Assembly (NCBI GenBank): GCA_910574345.1
Contig: CAJSZV010000001.1
Coordinates: forward strand, 291,127 to 355,126
From: Clostridiaceae bacterium
Lineage (GTDB): Bacteria; Bacillota; Clostridia; Lachnospirales; Lachnospiraceae
Length of the DNA stretch: 64,000 bases
Direction: 5' to 3'
Below are positions 1 through 8,343 of the stretch, in pieces. Each line of letters begins with the position of its first letter. The first letter of the stretch is position 1. Below the pieces are notes generated by a model. The model saw nothing but the letters and a program-made list of their open reading frames with translations, ran no database searches and was not told the DNA's origin. A program made the position numbers and the translations under genes.

Positions 1-453
1 GTCGACCCGGACAACCTGATGATAGCCGGTCTTTCCATGGGCGGCTATGGGGCCTTACGGTGTGCCCTTACCTATCCGGGCCGGTATGCGGCATGCGGCG
101 CCTTTTCATCCGGGTGCAATATTCGGGGAAGCCTGGCCAAAAGCGATGTGACAGACGGACCGGCCAAAGGGTTTATAAGGAGCCTGCGGGCAATATTCGG
201 AGAAAATCTGGAGATTCCTGACGAGAGCGATATCTACTGGTTGGCACAGCACCTGGGGGAGGAGGCAAAAAAGATTCGGATGTATATGACCTGCGGACGT
301 CAGGATTTCCTCTATGAAGATAATCTGAAGTTAAAGGGAATCCTTGAAACATGCGGATTAAAAGAATTTGTCTATGAGGACTGGGACGGTATCCACGAGT
401 GGGGTTACTGGGATGTGGCCATCCAGCGGTTCTTAAAGATATTTGTAAAATAG
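1..453 (+). CDS. Esterase family protein, 5' end outside the window
   Basis: The open frame runs in from base 1 (VDPDNLMIAGLSMGG), so the start lies upstream. It is an alpha/beta hydrolase of the esterase D / tributyrin esterase type (PF00756). The nucleophile serine is in GLSMGG, an acid residue probably in GRQDFLYED, and the histidine in WDGIHEWGYW. The family cleaves short acyl esters such as acetylated sugars. The stop overlaps the ribosome site of the next gene, which encodes a paralogue, so the two are probably co-transcribed with the sugar-catabolic genes downstream. Substrate cannot be read from the sequence. An ATG at base 19 is internal and not the real start. Confidence 0.85.
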   Translation, partial: VDPDNLMIAGLSMGGYGALRCALTYPGRYAACGAFSSGCNIRGSLAKSDVTDGPAKGFIRSLRAIFGENLEIPDESDIYWLAQHLGEEAKKIRMYMTCGRQDFLYEDNLKLKGILETCGLKEFVYEDWDGIHEWGYWDVAIQRFLKIFVK

Positions 454-463
454 GAGGCGGAAC

Positions 464-1270
464 ATGGCATTTATTCAGATGAACTTTTATTCGGATGCCC
501 TGCAGTTCAGTACAGATGTCAATGTGATTCTGCCCACCCCCAGCGATGTGGACGGAAAAGAAAGCCGGAATTATTTCTGGGAAGGAGTAAAGTATCAGGT
601 ACTGTATCTGCTCCATGGAACCTATGCGGACCATCATGACTGGACCAGGCTGTCAAGCATTGAGCGTTATGCCCAGGAGGCAAAGCTGGCGGTGGTGCTG
701 CCCTCAGGGGAGAACTCTTTCTGGCAGGATATGCATATTGGTCCTCAGTATTTTACATACCTGACCGAAGAGCTGCCCAGGTTTATGAACACGATATTCC
801 CCATCAGCACTGCCAGGGAAGATACCTTTATCGGAGGACTCTCCATGGGCGCTTTCGGTGCCATGAACGCCGCAATCCGCTGTCCTTGGAAATACAGCGC
901 TGCCATCTGCCTGTCCTACGGCATGAATCTGTGTCGGCTTCCGGAAGGGAGAGACAAAAAACAGCCTTGGCCTCTTCAGGCCATTCTGCCGCCTCCTTAT
1001 GACGGAAAGGGAACCGGACTTGACGACGGGCCAATCCTTAAGGTTCTGGCAGAGTCAGGGAAAGAGATTCCAAGAATCTATATGGCTGTGGGCCTGGATG
1101 ATTTTATCTACGATAACGTAAAAAGGACCAGGGAATTCCTGGACAGCTTAAAGGTTCCCTACACCTATGAGGAGGGACCGGGAGAGCATAACTGGAAATT
1201 CTGGGACGACTATATTCAAAGAGGGATAAAGTGGCTTGGATTAAAGGGAACCACTATTCCCACACTATAA
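464..1270 (+). CDS. Esterase family protein (paralogue of the upstream gene)
   Basis: A 268-residue alpha/beta hydrolase of the PF00756 esterase group. Visible are LLHGTYADHHDW (oxyanion side), the nucleophile motif GGLSMGAFG, the acid region AVGLDDFIYD and the histidine in GPGEHNWKFW. AGGAGGCGG sits four bases before the ATG at 464. No signal peptide is evident, so it is probably cytoplasmic. It likely removes acyl groups from an imported carbohydrate, because the genes that follow are all sugar-phosphate enzymes. Two tandem esterases suggest either different acyl positions or a recent duplication with divergence. Confidence 0.85.
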   Translation: MAFIQMNFYSDALQFSTDVNVILPTPSDVDGKESRNYFWEGVKYQVLYLLHGTYADHHDWTRLSSIERYAQEAKLAVVLPSGENSFWQDMHIGPQYFTYLTEELPRFMNTIFPISTAREDTFIGGLSMGAFGAMNAAIRCPWKYSAAICLSYGMNLCRLPEGRDKKQPWPLQAILPPPYDGKGTGLDDGPILKVLAESGKEIPRIYMAVGLDDFIYDNVKRTREFLDSLKVPYTYEEGPGEHNWKFWDDYIQRGIKWLGLKGTTIPTL

Positions 1271-1289
1271 CACCGGGAGGAAGAAGAAC

Positions 1290-2345
1290 ATGATGATGAA
1301 GGCGGGAGTCGTTCATGGAAGAGAGGATATCCGTTATGAGGATATCAAAAAGCCAGCGCCGGCCAAAGGGCAGGTACTGATTAAGGTGAAGTACACAGGA
1401 ATCTGCGGTTCCGACGTGCCCAGGGTCAATGGAGACGCCTGCCACTTTTTTCCCAATGTGCTGGGCCATGAATTTTCCGGAACGGTGGAAGAGACCGGAG
1501 AGGGAGTGAGGGCGTTAAAGAAGGGGGATCGGGTCTCCGGTGTGCCTTTGGTGCCGTGCATGAAATGCGAAGACTGCCAGAAAGGCAATTATTCCCTGTG
1601 CAGGCATTACAGTTTTATCGGCTCCAGAGAATTTGGCAGCTTTGCAGAGTATGTGGTGGTGCCGGAAAGAAATGCAGTGCCTTTTGACGAATCTGTATCC
1701 TTTGAGCAGGGGGCGTTTTTCGAACCGGCCACAGTGGCCCTTCACGGTCTGAAGCAGGTTCCCTATAAGGGAGGAAGGACAGTGGCAGTCTTAGGCGGTG
1801 GTACCATCGGTATGTTCGTGCTGCAGTGGGCAAAGATCTTCGGAGCGGCTGCGGCTGCAGTTTTTGATATGGAAAAAGAAAGGCTGGAGCTTGGCAGACG
1901 CCTTGGGGCCGCAGCGGGAATTGACACTACAGAACAGGATTTTATGGAAAAAGCCCTGGCCATGACAGAGGGAAAAGGCTTTGACTATGTCTTCGAGACG
2001 GCAGGCAGTACAGAGACCATGAAAATGGCTTTTGAGCTGGCGGCCAACAAGGCCCATGTGTGCTTTGTGGGAACACCTACAAGGGAGCTTGCCTTTACGG
2101 TGCCTCAGTGGGAGCACATGAACCGGAAGGAATTTACCCTGACCGGTTCCTGGATGTCATACAGCGCTCCTTTTCCGGGGGAAGAGTGGAAGCTTGCAGC
2201 CCATTATTTTAAGAGCGGGGAGCTGAAGTTTGATCCTTCTTTCATCTTTAAGAAACTTCCCTTAAGCAGGATCGGGGAAGCCTTTGAGATGTACAAAGTG
2301 CCCGGCAGGGTTAAGGGGAAGATTCTCATTGACAGTGAGGAGTAG
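1290..2345 (+). CDS. Zinc-dependent polyol dehydrogenase, galactitol-1-phosphate 5-dehydrogenase-like
   Basis: Medium-chain alcohol dehydrogenase of 351 residues. The N-terminal GroES-like half carries catalytic zinc ligands C39 (GICGSD) and H60-E61 (LGHEFSG), and structural zinc cysteines at about 90, 93, 96 and 104. The Rossmann half starts with AVLGGGTIGMFV. ICGSDVPRV and GHEFSG resemble GatD, which oxidises galactitol-1-phosphate to tagatose-6-phosphate. The next two genes encode a PfkB kinase and a class II aldolase, the exact next steps of that route. Three ATGs lie in a row; GGGAGG nine bases before the first supports 1290. Sorbitol or another polyol phosphate remains possible. Confidence 0.8.
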   Translation: MMMKAGVVHGREDIRYEDIKKPAPAKGQVLIKVKYTGICGSDVPRVNGDACHFFPNVLGHEFSGTVEETGEGVRALKKGDRVSGVPLVPCMKCEDCQKGNYSLCRHYSFIGSREFGSFAEYVVVPERNAVPFDESVSFEQGAFFEPATVALHGLKQVPYKGGRTVAVLGGGTIGMFVLQWAKIFGAAAAAVFDMEKERLELGRRLGAAAGIDTTEQDFMEKALAMTEGKGFDYVFETAGSTETMKMAFELAANKAHVCFVGTPTRELAFTVPQWEHMNRKEFTLTGSWMSYSAPFPGEEWKLAAHYFKSGELKFDPSFIFKKLPLSRIGEAFEMYKVPGRVKGKILIDSEE

Positions 2346-2354
2346 GAGGCAGGG

Positions 2355-3320
2355 ATGATAACTACAGTGACATTGAATGCTTCCATTGATAAAGCCTATT
2401 ACATGGAGGAAAAACTTAAGAACGGCACCGTCATGCGAGTGCACAGAGTCCGCAATTCAGCGGGAGGAAAGGGACTTAACGTGGCGCGGGTTGTCAGGCT
2501 GTGCGGGGAGAAGGTTCTGGCCACAGGCCTGGCAGGGGGATATAACGGTCAGTATCTTGAGAATCTGTTAGATAAGGACAATATTCCCCACAATTTTCTT
2601 CATGTGGAGGGAGAGACCAGAAGCTGTATCAATATTCTGGACAGGGAATACGGGTCCACAGAATACCTGGAACCGGGATTTGAAGTGGATGAGAGTACGG
2701 CGGAGGAGTTTTTGCATTTGTTTTCATACATAACAAAGGAAAGCCATGTGATCACTCTGTCGGGAAGCGTTCCAAAAGGACTTCCCAAAGATATCTACAG
2801 CCGGATTATCCGGCAGGCAAAGGACGAGGGAAAGCAGGTGATCCTGGACACCAGCAGAGAATTGCTGAAAAAAGGAATGAAGGCCCGTCCTGATATGATC
2901 AAGCCGAACCGGGAAGAGCTTGAGGTGCTGCTTGGCGTCACCATTCACACTATAGGGGACTGTGTATCCATGGCCGGAAAACTGTACAGTCAGGGAATTC
3001 CCAGGGTAGTGATCTCTTTGGGAGGAGCAGGAGCCCTTCTGGCCTGTGAAGAAGGTATTTTCATGGCAAGGCCTCCGAAACTGCCGGCAGTGAATACGGT
3101 GGGATGCGGCGACTCTATGGTGGGAGCCTTCGCGGTGGCTATGGAAAGGCGTATGAGCCATCCGGATGCCTTACGATATGCGGTGTCAGTGGCCTCTGCC
3201 AATGCACTGTCGCCTAATACCGGAGACTTCGCCCCGGATGTTCGTGAAACCATTGAAAAACAGGTAATCATAGAAAGACTGTCACAGATGCAAGGAGGGA
3301 AAGAATCATGCCGTTGGTAA
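2355..3320 (+). CDS. PfkB-family hexose-phosphate kinase (1-phosphofructokinase / tagatose-6-phosphate kinase type)
   Basis: A 321-residue ribokinase-fold kinase. The first PfkB signature is AGGKGLNVARV (about residues 36-46). The second is NTVGCGDSMVGAF with catalytic D253. Start MITTVTLNASIDKAYY matches LacC/FruK-type kinases. With a GatD-like dehydrogenase before it and a tagatose-bisphosphate-type aldolase after it, the simplest role is ATP-dependent phosphorylation of tagatose-6-phosphate (or fructose-1-phosphate) to the bisphosphate. It starts nine bases after the dehydrogenase stop and overlaps the aldolase by 13 bases, so translation is probably coupled. Confidence 0.82.
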   Translation: MITTVTLNASIDKAYYMEEKLKNGTVMRVHRVRNSAGGKGLNVARVVRLCGEKVLATGLAGGYNGQYLENLLDKDNIPHNFLHVEGETRSCINILDREYGSTEYLEPGFEVDESTAEEFLHLFSYITKESHVITLSGSVPKGLPKDIYSRIIRQAKDEGKQVILDTSRELLKKGMKARPDMIKPNREELEVLLGVTIHTIGDCVSMAGKLYSQGIPRVVISLGGAGALLACEEGIFMARPPKLPAVNTVGCGDSMVGAFAVAMERRMSHPDALRYAVSVASANALSPNTGDFAPDVRETIEKQVIIERLSQMQGGKESCRW

Positions 3321-4159
3321 CTACAAAGGAAATGCTTTTGGATGCTCAGAAGGGCGGCTATGCCGTAGGAGCCTTTAATGTGGAAAATATGGAGATGGTG
3401 CAGGCAGTAGCTTCCGCCGCCGAAGAATTAAGATCCCCGGTGATCATGCAGACCACCCCGTCTACGGTGAAATATGCGGACTTGGAATATTTTTATGCCA
3501 ATGCAGCTGCGGCGGCAAAGAAAGTTCGCGTGCCCATAGCCATTCATCTGGATCACGGCGATAGCTTTGAACTGGCTATGCAGGCTTTGCGGACGGGATA
3601 TACATCCATTATGATCGACGGTTCCCACAAACCCTTTGAGGAGAATATAGCGGTCAGCGCCGCCGTGGCAAGGGCCTGCCGCCCGTCCGGGATTCCGGTG
3701 GAAGCGGAACTTGGAAAAGTAGAGGGAAAGGAAGACGATCTTGATGGCGGACAGGGAAGTTCTTACACGGATCCTGCGGCGGCAAAGGCCTTTGTGGAAG
3801 CCACGGGGGTGGATTCCCTGGCAGTGGCCATCGGAACGGCCCACGGCGTGTATAAGGGAGTACCGAAGCTGGATGTGGAGCGGTTGAGTATGATTCGGCA
3901 AATCGTGTCCGTTCCCCTGGTGCTTCACGGGACATCAGGCGTTCCCGATGAGGTGGTGGCGGAATGCATCAGGAGAGGGATCTGTAAGGTAAACTATGCC
4001 ACGGATTTGAGAATCGCTTTTTCAAAGGGAGTAAACAGCATGCTTCGCGAGGCACCCCAAACCATTGATCCCAAAAAATATAATGCCAGGGGGCGGGAAG
4101 AAGTAAAACGGTATGTAATGGGAAAGATAAGAGTGTGCCGGAGCGCAGGAAGGGCATAA
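3308..4159 (+). CDS. Class II ketose-bisphosphate aldolase (tagatose/fructose type)
   Basis: A 283-residue zinc aldolase. It shows the class II pattern: GAFNVENMEM at the start, IAIHLDHGDSFE with catalytic D82 and zinc ligand H83, VEAELGKVEG, a second histidine in GTAHGVYKG and a third in LHGTSGVPD. It would split tagatose-1,6- or fructose-1,6-bisphosphate into DHAP and glyceraldehyde-3-phosphate. KbaY/GatY proteins have this length and layout. Known GatY/KbaY enzymes use a GatZ/KbaZ partner for full activity, and none is encoded here, so it may act alone or be a different ketose-bisphosphate aldolase. It overlaps the kinase gene by 13 bases. Confidence 0.83.
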   Translation: MPLVTTKEMLLDAQKGGYAVGAFNVENMEMVQAVASAAEELRSPVIMQTTPSTVKYADLEYFYANAAAAAKKVRVPIAIHLDHGDSFELAMQALRTGYTSIMIDGSHKPFEENIAVSAAVARACRPSGIPVEAELGKVEGKEDDLDGGQGSSYTDPAAAKAFVEATGVDSLAVAIGTAHGVYKGVPKLDVERLSMIRQIVSVPLVLHGTSGVPDEVVAECIRRGICKVNYATDLRIAFSKGVNSMLREAPQTIDPKKYNARGREEVKRYVMGKIRVCRSAGRA

Positions 4160-4222
4160 GGGTTAACAGGGCAAGGAAACAGTAAGGATCAACATGGCAG
4201 GGGGCTACGGAGGGAAAATCGG

Positions 4223-5722
4223 ATGGAGAAATATTTGCTGGGAATTGATGTTGGTACAAGTGCCTGTAAGGTCACGGTGTTTGATGAAAGGGGACAGGTG
4301 AAGGCCAATGAAACCATGGCTTATGCCGTCTATTACCCGAAGGAAGGGTGGGCGGAGCAGGATCCCAAGGAGTGGTGGGAAGCCGTATGCAGGGCCATAA
4401 AAAGCGTGCTGGCCAAGGGAAATATTTCTCCGGGAGATATCGGGGCCGTGGGAGTGGATGGCCAGAGCTGGTCGTCGGTTTTTCTGGACAGGGATGGGGA
4501 GGTTCTTGTAAACACGCCTATCTGGATGGATACCAGAGCAAAAGAAATCTGTGAAAAGCTGAGACAGCACACAGATGAGGATTCGGTCTTTGCGCTGTGC
4601 GGCAATCCTTTGGAGCCCTGCTACACCACGCCGAAAATTCTGTGGTATCAAGAGCATTACCCGGAACTGTCCGGACGGACTTTCAAAGTCCTCCAGTCCA
4701 ACAGCTATATCGTCTTTAAACTGACAGGAATCATGAGCCAGGATTTGTCTCAGGGATACGGGCTTCACTGCTTTGACATGCATAAGGGAAAGTGGGATGA
4801 GGAAATGTGCCGGGAACTTGGCATCGAAAAAGGAATGCTTCCTGACATCTATCCATGTCATGAGATTGTGGGAAAAGTAAATTCTGCGGCCAGCTCTCAG
4901 TGTGGGCTTTTGGAGGGAACTTTGGTGGCAGCAGGAGGACTGGATGCGGCCTGTGCAAGTCTGGGTGCGGGAGTCCTTGATCCCGGACAGACTCAGGAAC
5001 AAGGAGGCCAGGCAGGAGGCATGAGCATCTGTACGGATACTTATCGGTCAGACAGGCGGCTGATTCTGAGTTTTCATGTGGTTCCGGATATGTGGCTTTT
5101 GCAGGGAGGAACCACAGGCGGCGGAGGCGTCATGCGGTGGCTGGAACAGGAGTTCGGAGCATATGAGCGGGGGCAGGAGTTAAAGACGGGGGAAAGTTCT
5201 CTGGATCAGTTTAACCGGCTGGCAGAGAAGGTGGCGCCGGGAAGCGACGGAATGGTCTTTCTGCCCTATATGGCAGGAGAGCGTTCTCCCATCTGGGACC
5301 CTGAAGCAAAAGGCGGATATTACGGCATAAACTTTGGGAAATCCAAGGGGCATTTTATTCGTTCCGCCATGGAAGGAGTGGCGTTTTCTTTGAGACACAA
5401 TCTGGATGTGGCAAAAGAGTCCGGCGCCATGGTAAAGGAAATGTATGCCGTAGGCGGTTCGGCCAATTCCCTTGTCTGGACCCAGATCAAATCTGATGTT
5501 ACAGGGAAAAGAATCCTGGTTCCGGCTTCCGACACGGCTGCAACTCTGGGAGCGGCCATTTTGGCAGGGGTGGGAGCAGGGATGTACAGAGATTTTCATG
5601 AAGGGGTGAAAAAGACGGTGAAGGTTCTGAGGACTCATGAACCCGATGCTTCAACCTTTCCGGTATATGAAAAAAATTATCAGATGTACAGGAACTTGTA
5701 TGCAAGGCTGAAAACACTGTAA
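4223..5722 (+). CDS. FGGY-family carbohydrate kinase (xylulokinase-like)
   Basis: A 499-residue two-domain sugar kinase. The phosphate-binding motif is LGIDVGTSACKVTVFD at the N terminus. GVDGQSW and PIWMDTRA are typical of the xylulokinase branch, and GGSANSLVWTQIKSDVTGK plus AATLGAAILAG lie in the C-terminal ATP-binding half. It phosphorylates a ketose or polyol at the expense of ATP. It is last in the operon, 63 bases after the aldolase. As no PTS genes adjoin the operon, it could make the phosphorylated substrate for the GatD-like dehydrogenase from a non-PTS import. That is an inference from position. Confidence 0.85.
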   Translation: MEKYLLGIDVGTSACKVTVFDERGQVKANETMAYAVYYPKEGWAEQDPKEWWEAVCRAIKSVLAKGNISPGDIGAVGVDGQSWSSVFLDRDGEVLVNTPIWMDTRAKEICEKLRQHTDEDSVFALCGNPLEPCYTTPKILWYQEHYPELSGRTFKVLQSNSYIVFKLTGIMSQDLSQGYGLHCFDMHKGKWDEEMCRELGIEKGMLPDIYPCHEIVGKVNSAASSQCGLLEGTLVAAGGLDAACASLGAGVLDPGQTQEQGGQAGGMSICTDTYRSDRRLILSFHVVPDMWLLQGGTTGGGGVMRWLEQEFGAYERGQELKTGESSLDQFNRLAEKVAPGSDGMVFLPYMAGERSPIWDPEAKGGYYGINFGKSKGHFIRSAMEGVAFSLRHNLDVAKESGAMVKEMYAVGGSANSLVWTQIKSDVTGKRILVPASDTAATLGAAILAGVGAGMYRDFHEGVKKTVKVLRTHEPDASTFPVYEKNYQMYRNLYARLKTL

Positions 5723-5790
5723 ACAGAAGGGGGAGAGGAAGAGGCGGGCGAAGGAATAAGTCGGAGCCAATTTGAGTTACTGTTCAGGTG

Positions 5791-5844
5791 CAATGTCAGG
5801 ATGTTGGGGGTCAAAAAACTTTTGCCTCCAACATCCTGACATTG
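5791..5844. repeat. Long imperfect inverted repeat (20-bp stem) after the sugar operon
   Basis: Bases 5791-5810 pair with 5825-5844 over 20 positions with one G-T wobble, leaving a 14-base loop that can itself pair caaaa with ttttg. No T-run follows, so it is not a standard intrinsic terminator, though it lies 70 bases after the kinase stop. It may be a palindromic intergenic element or an RNA 3' stabiliser. Confidence 0.75.
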
Positions 5845-6288
5845 TATGTGAATATGAACCAATTTGACGCTGGGACATAAGATATAGTAAGCCAAGCATT
5901 TCAGGAGTGCTTTATACAGGCGGCTGACAGCGAATATCTGTATGAAAGTCAAATTCCGGGATGCTGGTACGGCCTACAGAAATAACGGTGAATATTGGTG
6001 CCTGATATTCGTGTCAGAACAGGACAAAGGAAGGAGAACATGGGACGGTCTCTGCGTTTCGCTTAGGTTCGTGCGTAACATGTGCTGCCGGCGGCATAAC
6101 CGTTGACTGACGACAGCGCAGTATTGTCGCAAAAGCAGGAGCTGAATTCACCGGAATTTCTGCAAGGCAGTACTGGTGTGCTTCACCGTTTGCGTTCGGC
6201 AAAATGGCGCGAAATTCATTCTGCGTAATCAGTCCGGGTAACAAATGGACAGTACACTGGGCGGATCATAGTCAGAAAGGAGAATATT
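5845..6288. other. Unassigned intergenic DNA before the first collagen-like gene
   Basis: About 440 bases with no convincing gene. A minus-strand frame (6244-6014) encodes a composition unlike any family I know, and no ribosome site supports it. The stretch contains ATATAGTAAGCCAAGC at 5883-5898, which recurs as ATAGAGTAAGCCAAGC at 10661-10676 before the second collagen-like gene. A good ribosome site (AAAGGAG) immediately precedes the ATG at 6289. Promoter elements could not be fixed with confidence. Confidence 0.5.
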
Positions 6289-7344
6289 ATGTTCCCAGAT
6301 GAAATAAATGGTTTAAATGACTTTGGCTGCTGTGAAGATGAATTGAGGATGAGCGAAGAGAGCTATAATGCCATGATAAGAGAAGAGAGAGCTAACTGCA
6401 TGAGCGGATGCGGCGGTGCTGGTTCCTGCTGCTGCAGAGGTCCAAGGGGGCATCAGGGTCCTGCAGGAAGGCCGGGTCCCAGAGGTCCCATGGGGATGCC
6501 GGGCCCCAGAGGCCCCAGGGGATTTCAGGGACCTATGGGAGTGCCGGGGTCTGCAGGCGTTCAGGGCCCCATCGGCCCTCAGGGTCCGGTGGGAGCCACA
6601 GGGGCGACAGGGGCAGAAGGTCCGACCGGTCCTCAGGGCCCGGCAGGGGCAACGGGAGCGACGGGGGCACAAGGCCCGACTGGTCCCCAAGGCCCGGCAG
6701 GAGCGACGGGAGCAACAGGAGCTGCCGGCCCGACTGGCCCCCAGGGTCCGGCAGGGGCAACTGGGGCGACAGGAGCAACGGGGGCAGAAGGCCCGACTGG
6801 TCCTCAGGGCCCGGCAGGAGCGACGGGGGCCACAGGAGCAACGGGGGCACAAGGCCCGACTGGTCCCCAGGGTCCGGCAGGGGCAACGGGAGCAACGGGG
6901 GCACAAGGCCCGACTGGTCCCCAGGGTCCGGCAGGGGCAACTGGGGCGACAGGAGCAACGGGGGCACAAGGCCCGACTGGTCCCCAGGGTCCGGCAGGGG
7001 CAACTGGGGCCACAGGAGCAACGGGGGCTCAGGGCCCGACTGGTCCTCAGGGCCCGGCAGGAGCAACGGGGGCGACGGGAGCAGAAGGTCCGACCGGTCC
7101 CCAGGGTCCGGCAGGAGCAACGGGAGCTCAAGGTCCGACTGGTCCTACCGGTCCTCAAGGTCCGGCAGGGGTTGACGGCGCTACGCCAACATTGAGTATA
7201 GGGACCGTCACTACTGGCACCACAGCAGCCGCTACGATTACCGGAACTGCTCCCAATTTCATTCTCAACCTGACGATACCTCAGGTGGCTGCCTCTGCTA
7301 CCCGTCACGAGCATGATACGGAAATTGAAATAGATAATGAGTAG
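6289..7344 (+). CDS. Collagen-like repeat protein, short C-terminal domain
   Basis: 351 residues. Residues 1-40 form an acidic leader ([18 protein letters not shown]) with no classical signal peptide. A Cys cluster ([13 protein letters not shown]) follows, then about 240 residues of Gly-X-Y triplets dominated by [17 protein letters not shown] units, then a short tail ending in a His/Asp/Glu-rich stretch. Such Gly-Pro-Thr repeats fold as a triple helix and are surface or exosporium filaments in Clostridia and Bacillus (BclA family). Thr residues are likely glycan sites; a glycosyltransferase lies at 12.7 kb. Unlike the second copy, it has no TNF-like C-terminal domain. The leader may direct spore-coat assembly as in BclA. 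Confidence 0.9.
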   Translation: MFPDEINGLNDFGCCEDELRMSEESYNAMIREERANCMSGCGGAGSCCCRGPRGHQGPAGRPGPRGPMGMPGPRGPRGFQGPMGVPGSAGVQGPIGPQGPVGATGATGAEGPTGPQGPAGATGATGAQGPTGPQGPAGATGATGAAGPTGPQGPAGATGATGATGAEGPTGPQGPAGATGATGATGAQGPTGPQGPAGATGATGAQGPTGPQGPAGATGATGATGAQGPTGPQGPAGATGATGATGAQGPTGPQGPAGATGATGAEGPTGPQGPAGATGAQGPTGPTGPQGPAGVDGATPTLSIGTVTTGTTAAATITGTAPNFILNLTIPQVAASATRHEHDTEIEIDNE

Positions 7345-7361
7345 CGTTTGAGAAAGATGGA

Positions 7362-7386
7362 AAGGGTGGTGTTTTACACCGCCCTT
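7362..7386 (+). terminator. Probable terminator of the first collagen-like gene
   Basis: An 11-bp stem with one wobble (7362-7372 with 7376-7386) and a three-base loop, 17 bases after the stop codon. The T-run is weak (CTTCTGC follows), so termination may be partial. Confidence 0.6.
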
Positions 7387-7494
7387 CTGCTATATAATAG
7401 AGCTTTGTATCAATAGGAACTGGAAGCAGAATTTGTACCATTGGTACAGTAAAAATTGAATGAATCATAATATAGATAATAGGCGTTATTCATT

Positions 7495-8110
7495 TTAAAG
7501 GTGTTGCTTTGGGGCAGCGCCATCTTTCTCATGGCCCTGAACCAAATAATAGAAAAGACGGTCTGAGGGGCCGTCTAAAAGATGGTAAATATTAAGCCCC
7601 TGCTTTTTTAAATTTTCATCTGTGGAATATGGAACAATACTCCAGGCTTTCCCATTCAAAAAGTAGGGAATCAGAGAATCCTGATTTAGTACAATAAGTG
7701 GAGATATTTTTTCGTCAAAATATCTTGAGTGCCAGTTTGCAGAATCAGGATTCCAATATGTGTAAATCTCATATTCAGGGGGCAAAGTCTTAATTAATAT
7801 TGTATTACTTTCAAGAAATTTATGATGGGTTGCCGCTGCAAAGGGTTCAAAAAAAGCTGGGATTGCACGTACATTTTTTAGAATACTTCTGTTCTTCAAT
7901 AAATGCCAAATTCAAAAAAACGCTTTCCATATAGGTATAAGCCCCTAAGGAATGCCGGTTAAAAAAAATCAAATTATAATTTTGGCGTAAGAATTCCTGA
8001 AGCACATTGGGTAGGAGATATAGGCTTATACTTTCTGTTGCGGCTATAGACAGTTTAGGCTTTTGGACAGAAGCAAAAATATCATTTGTTATGGCAAAAC
8101 GGTTTCCTGA
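7495..8110 (-). pseudogene. Remnant of a LysR-family regulator
   Basis: Minus-strand translation from about 8110 gives KLSIAATESISLYLLPNVLQEF, the start of a LysR effector-binding domain, continuing to LAFIEEQKYS. A frameshift near 7890 then moves to the frame NVRAIPAFFEPF, which ends with SIVPYSTDENLKKQGLNIY at 7495. The DNA-binding N-terminal domain upstream is not recoverable: stops appear in every minus frame between 8110 and 8300. Length and order fit a decayed LysR gene. An open plus-strand frame across 8007-8303 is taken to be chance. The stretch is AT-rich compared with its neighbours. Confidence 0.6.
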
Positions 8111-8284
8111 CTTCCGGCTGCTGATTTTATTTATTATTTTCTCCCTTTTCGGAAAAGTGTTCCCACTGTTTGTTTTCCAAATTTTGATGTATATTCATAC
8201 ATTTCTAAATTTTTTGCGCAATTTAAGCAACGGTATTTTGAGTTTTGTCTACTGCATATTGAGTAAATTGGGGCTGAGAATTGA

Positions 8285-8318
8285 AAAAAGGCTATCCGTT
8301 TGATTGGACAGCCTTTTT
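8285..8318 (-). terminator. Bidirectional-looking terminator after the lipoprotein gene
   Basis: Bases 8285-8297 and 8306-8318 form a 13-position stem with one mismatch, flanked by A-run and T-run so it can work in both directions. It lies 26 bases beyond the lipoprotein stop codon on the minus strand. Confidence 0.8.
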
Positions 8319-8343
8319 AATCTGACCTATCTATCGTTTTTTC

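Noticed and set aside
6014-6244. A 76-codon minus-strand frame in the gap before the first collagen-like gene
   Set aside because: No start site, no family resemblance and no neighbouring minus-strand gene.
8007-8303. A 98-codon plus-strand frame with hydrophobic residues
   Set aside because: No ribosome site; it lies opposite the LysR remnant and runs into the lipoprotein gene's terminator. Hydrophobicity follows from AT-rich sequence.
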